A stretch of DNA of 6,979 nucleotides from positions 1 through 6,979 of the forward strand of contig JAJZQA010000141.1 of the NCBI GenBank assembly GCA_021810985.1, in the 5' to 3' direction. This document shows positions 6,308 through 6,979 of this stretch, piece after piece. A model generated the notes under the pieces. The model searched no databases. It saw only the letters and a program-made list of their open reading frames with translations, and was not told the DNA's origin. This stretch comes from Deltaproteobacteria bacterium (GTDB taxonomy: Bacteria > Desulfobacterota > Desulfuromonadia > Geobacterales > Geobacteraceae). The first letter of the stretch is position 1. Every line of letters starts with the position of its first letter. A program made the translations under genes and the position numbers.

Positions 6308-6338
6308 TTTCCGGTCAGAATGCCTGCCGGAAATTTTT
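6308..6338 (+). terminator. Terminator-shaped hairpin with T-run between lgt and ettA
   Basis: Arms TTTCCGG (6308-6314) and CCGGAAA (6327-6333) pair perfectly. After a one-base bulge, CAG (6316-6318) pairs with CTG (6324-6326), leaving a five-base loop. TTTTT (6334-6338) follows on the plus strand. The shape fits an intrinsic terminator for plus-strand transcripts, meaning RNA that has read through antisense to lgt, and would insulate ettA from it. In the lgt mRNA the same sequence would form a 5'-end hairpin. The structure is visible in the sequence; which role applies is inference. Confidence 0.45.
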
Positions 6339-6341
6339 CTA

Positions 6342-6370
6342 TACATAGCAGTAAAAGAGGATGCCGTCAA
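6342..6370 (-). promoter_or_regulatory. Sigma-70-type promoter candidate for lgt
   Basis: On the minus strand, TTGACG (6370 to 6365) is followed after exactly 17 bases by TATGTA (6347 to 6342). TGC immediately before it makes an extended -10. The -35 matches five of six consensus bases and the -10 hexamer three of six, partly compensated by the TGN. Transcription would start near 6335, giving lgt a leader of about 50 bases that begins almost exactly at the hairpin at 6308-6333. Confidence 0.45.
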
Positions 6371-6403
6371 TCGTGCCGACCGGCCGGGAATTGTTTCAGG
6401 GTC

Positions 6404-6419
6404 AGTTCCGGCGCGAACT
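6404..6419. promoter_or_regulatory. Inverted repeat upstream of ettA (possible operator)
   Basis: AGTTC (6404-6408) and GAACT (6415-6419) are perfect inverted arms around six bases, ending 33 bases before the ettA start codon, where a promoter would be expected. Arms of five bases are short enough to arise by chance. No regulator family is assigned. Confidence 0.2.
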
Positions 6420-6452
6420 ATTTTCAGTGAAGAATCAAGGAGAAAAGAGCGA

Positions 6453-6938
6453 ATGAGTACGGACGACAAAAAAGTCATCTACACGATGATGGGTGTGAGC
6501 AAATTTTATGACAAGAAGCAGGTTCTGAAGGATATCTCCCTTTCCTATTTCTACGGCGCCAAGATCGGCGTGCTCGGCCTGAACGGCTCGGGCAAGAGTT
6601 CCCTGCTGCGCATTCTGGCTGGCGTGGACAACGATTTCATCGGCAAGACGATCCTTTCTTCCGGCCTGACCGTCGGTTTTCTGGAGCAGGATCCGAAGCT
6701 CGATCCGGACAAGACGGTGCGCGAGATCGTCGAGGAGGCGGTGCAGGGTACGGTTGACCTGATGAACGAATTCAACCAGATCAACGAACGCTTTGCCGAG
6801 CCGATGTCCGACGACGAAATGGCGGCGCTCTGCGAGCGCCAGGCCGTGGTCCAGGAAAAGCTCGACGCTGTGGACGCCTGGGACCTGGACTCCCGTCTGG
6901 AAATGGCCATGGACGCCCTGCGCTGTCCGCCGCCGTAG
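6453..6938 (+). CDS. ettA: EttA-type ABC-F ATPase, N-terminal 161 aa up to an in-frame TAG
   Basis: EttA is a soluble ABC-F protein that binds the ribosomal E site and gates early elongation according to energy state. The ATG at 6453 follows AAGGAGA (6437-6443) with nine bases between. The start VIYTMMGVSKFYDKKQVLK, the segment GAKIGVLGLNGSGKSSLLR (35-53) with Walker A at 42-50, and the Q-loop GFLEQDP (75-81) are typical of the family. The helical arm insert follows (about 95-145), and DALRCPPP (154-161) marks the approach to the signature motif. There a TAG (6936-6938) ends the ORF at 161 residues, whereas intact EttA has roughly 550 residues and two ATPase domains. The frame resumes correctly after the stop, so this is a substitution and not a frameshift. 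As it stands the product would lack the signature, Walker B and the whole second domain. Either the gene is a pseudogene or the base calls near the window edge are wrong. Confidence 0.85.
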   Translation: MSTDDKKVIYTMMGVSKFYDKKQVLKDISLSYFYGAKIGVLGLNGSGKSSLLRILAGVDNDFIGKTILSSGLTVGFLEQDPKLDPDKTVREIVEEAVQGTVDLMNEFNQINERFAEPMSDDEMAALCERQAVVQEKLDAVDAWDLDSRLEMAMDALRCPPP

Positions 6939-6979
6939 ACCAAGACCGCCACGCTGTCCGGCGGCGAGAAGCGCCGTGT
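6939..6979 (+). pseudogene. ettA: Continuation of the ettA frame past the stop, carrying the ABC signature; cut by the right edge
   Basis: Directly after the TAG, the same frame encodes TKTATLSGGEKRRV. This includes the ABC signature LSGGE at exactly the distance expected from CPPP. Compared with E. coli EttA (CPPWDAKIAKLSGGE, from memory), the TAG sits where Asp is expected. The remaining two thirds of the gene lie outside the window, so whether they are intact cannot be judged here. Confidence 0.8.

Noticed and set aside
6391..6424. Promoter for ettA from TTGTTT and TATTTT
   Set aside because: The spacer is 22 bases and both hexamers match poorly; a promoter must exist upstream of ettA but I cannot place it.

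Overview
The window is a chromosomal segment from a Gram-negative, moderately GC-rich bacterium. The gene set suggests the Desulfuromonadales (Geobacter/Desulfuromonas/Pelobacter-like), judging from remembered family resemblance and not from a search. It contains a many-repeat TPR lipoprotein, an APH-like/P-loop fusion kinase, a SpoIIE/STAS/HATPase partner-switch set, lgt and an EttA-type ABC-F gene. I see no rRNA, tRNA, CRISPR array, insertion sequence or integrase.

Layout. (1) Positions 1-1854, minus strand: an operon of two lipoprotein genes. The first is a 565-residue TPR lipoprotein. Twenty-three bases after its stop, a second lipoprotein begins at a GTG and runs off the left edge; it may be a family-5 peptide-binding protein. 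(2) 1855-2256: a 402-base divergent intergenic region, AT-rich on its right side, with candidate promoters, three short palindromes and a small ORF with a good ribosome binding site. (3) 2257-5450, plus strand: a four-gene operon. It encodes a two-domain APH-like/P-loop kinase, a sensorless PP2C (SpoIIE/RsbU-type) phosphatase joined to it by an ATGA overlap, a STAS anti-sigma-factor antagonist, and an RsbW/SpoIIAB-like HATPase. (4) 5464-6282, minus strand: lgt, convergent with the operon and separated from it by only 13 bases. (5) 6283-6452: a divergent spacer with a good lgt promoter candidate and a terminator-shaped hairpin facing ettA. (6) 6453-6979, plus strand: an ettA-like ABC-F gene. 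An in-frame TAG interrupts it just before the ABC signature motif, and the frame then continues correctly to the window edge.

How the genes work together. Genes 2-4 of the plus operon form a standard partner-switching circuit. The HATPase is expected to phosphorylate and inactivate the STAS protein on Ser56, the PP2C enzyme to remove the phosphate, and free STAS protein to sequester the HATPase away from its client. The phosphatase has no sensor domain and no sigma factor is encoded here, so both input and output are unassigned. The translationally coupled fusion kinase is the most obvious candidate for an input, but that is inference. Lgt attaches diacylglyceryl to lipobox cysteines such as those of the two lipoproteins at the left end; it is a housekeeping gene and need not be functionally tied to its neighbours.

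The points most worth checking are the amber codon in ettA, the unusual input end of the partner-switch operon (including an Asp where the APH His is expected), and the hairpin between lgt and ettA.
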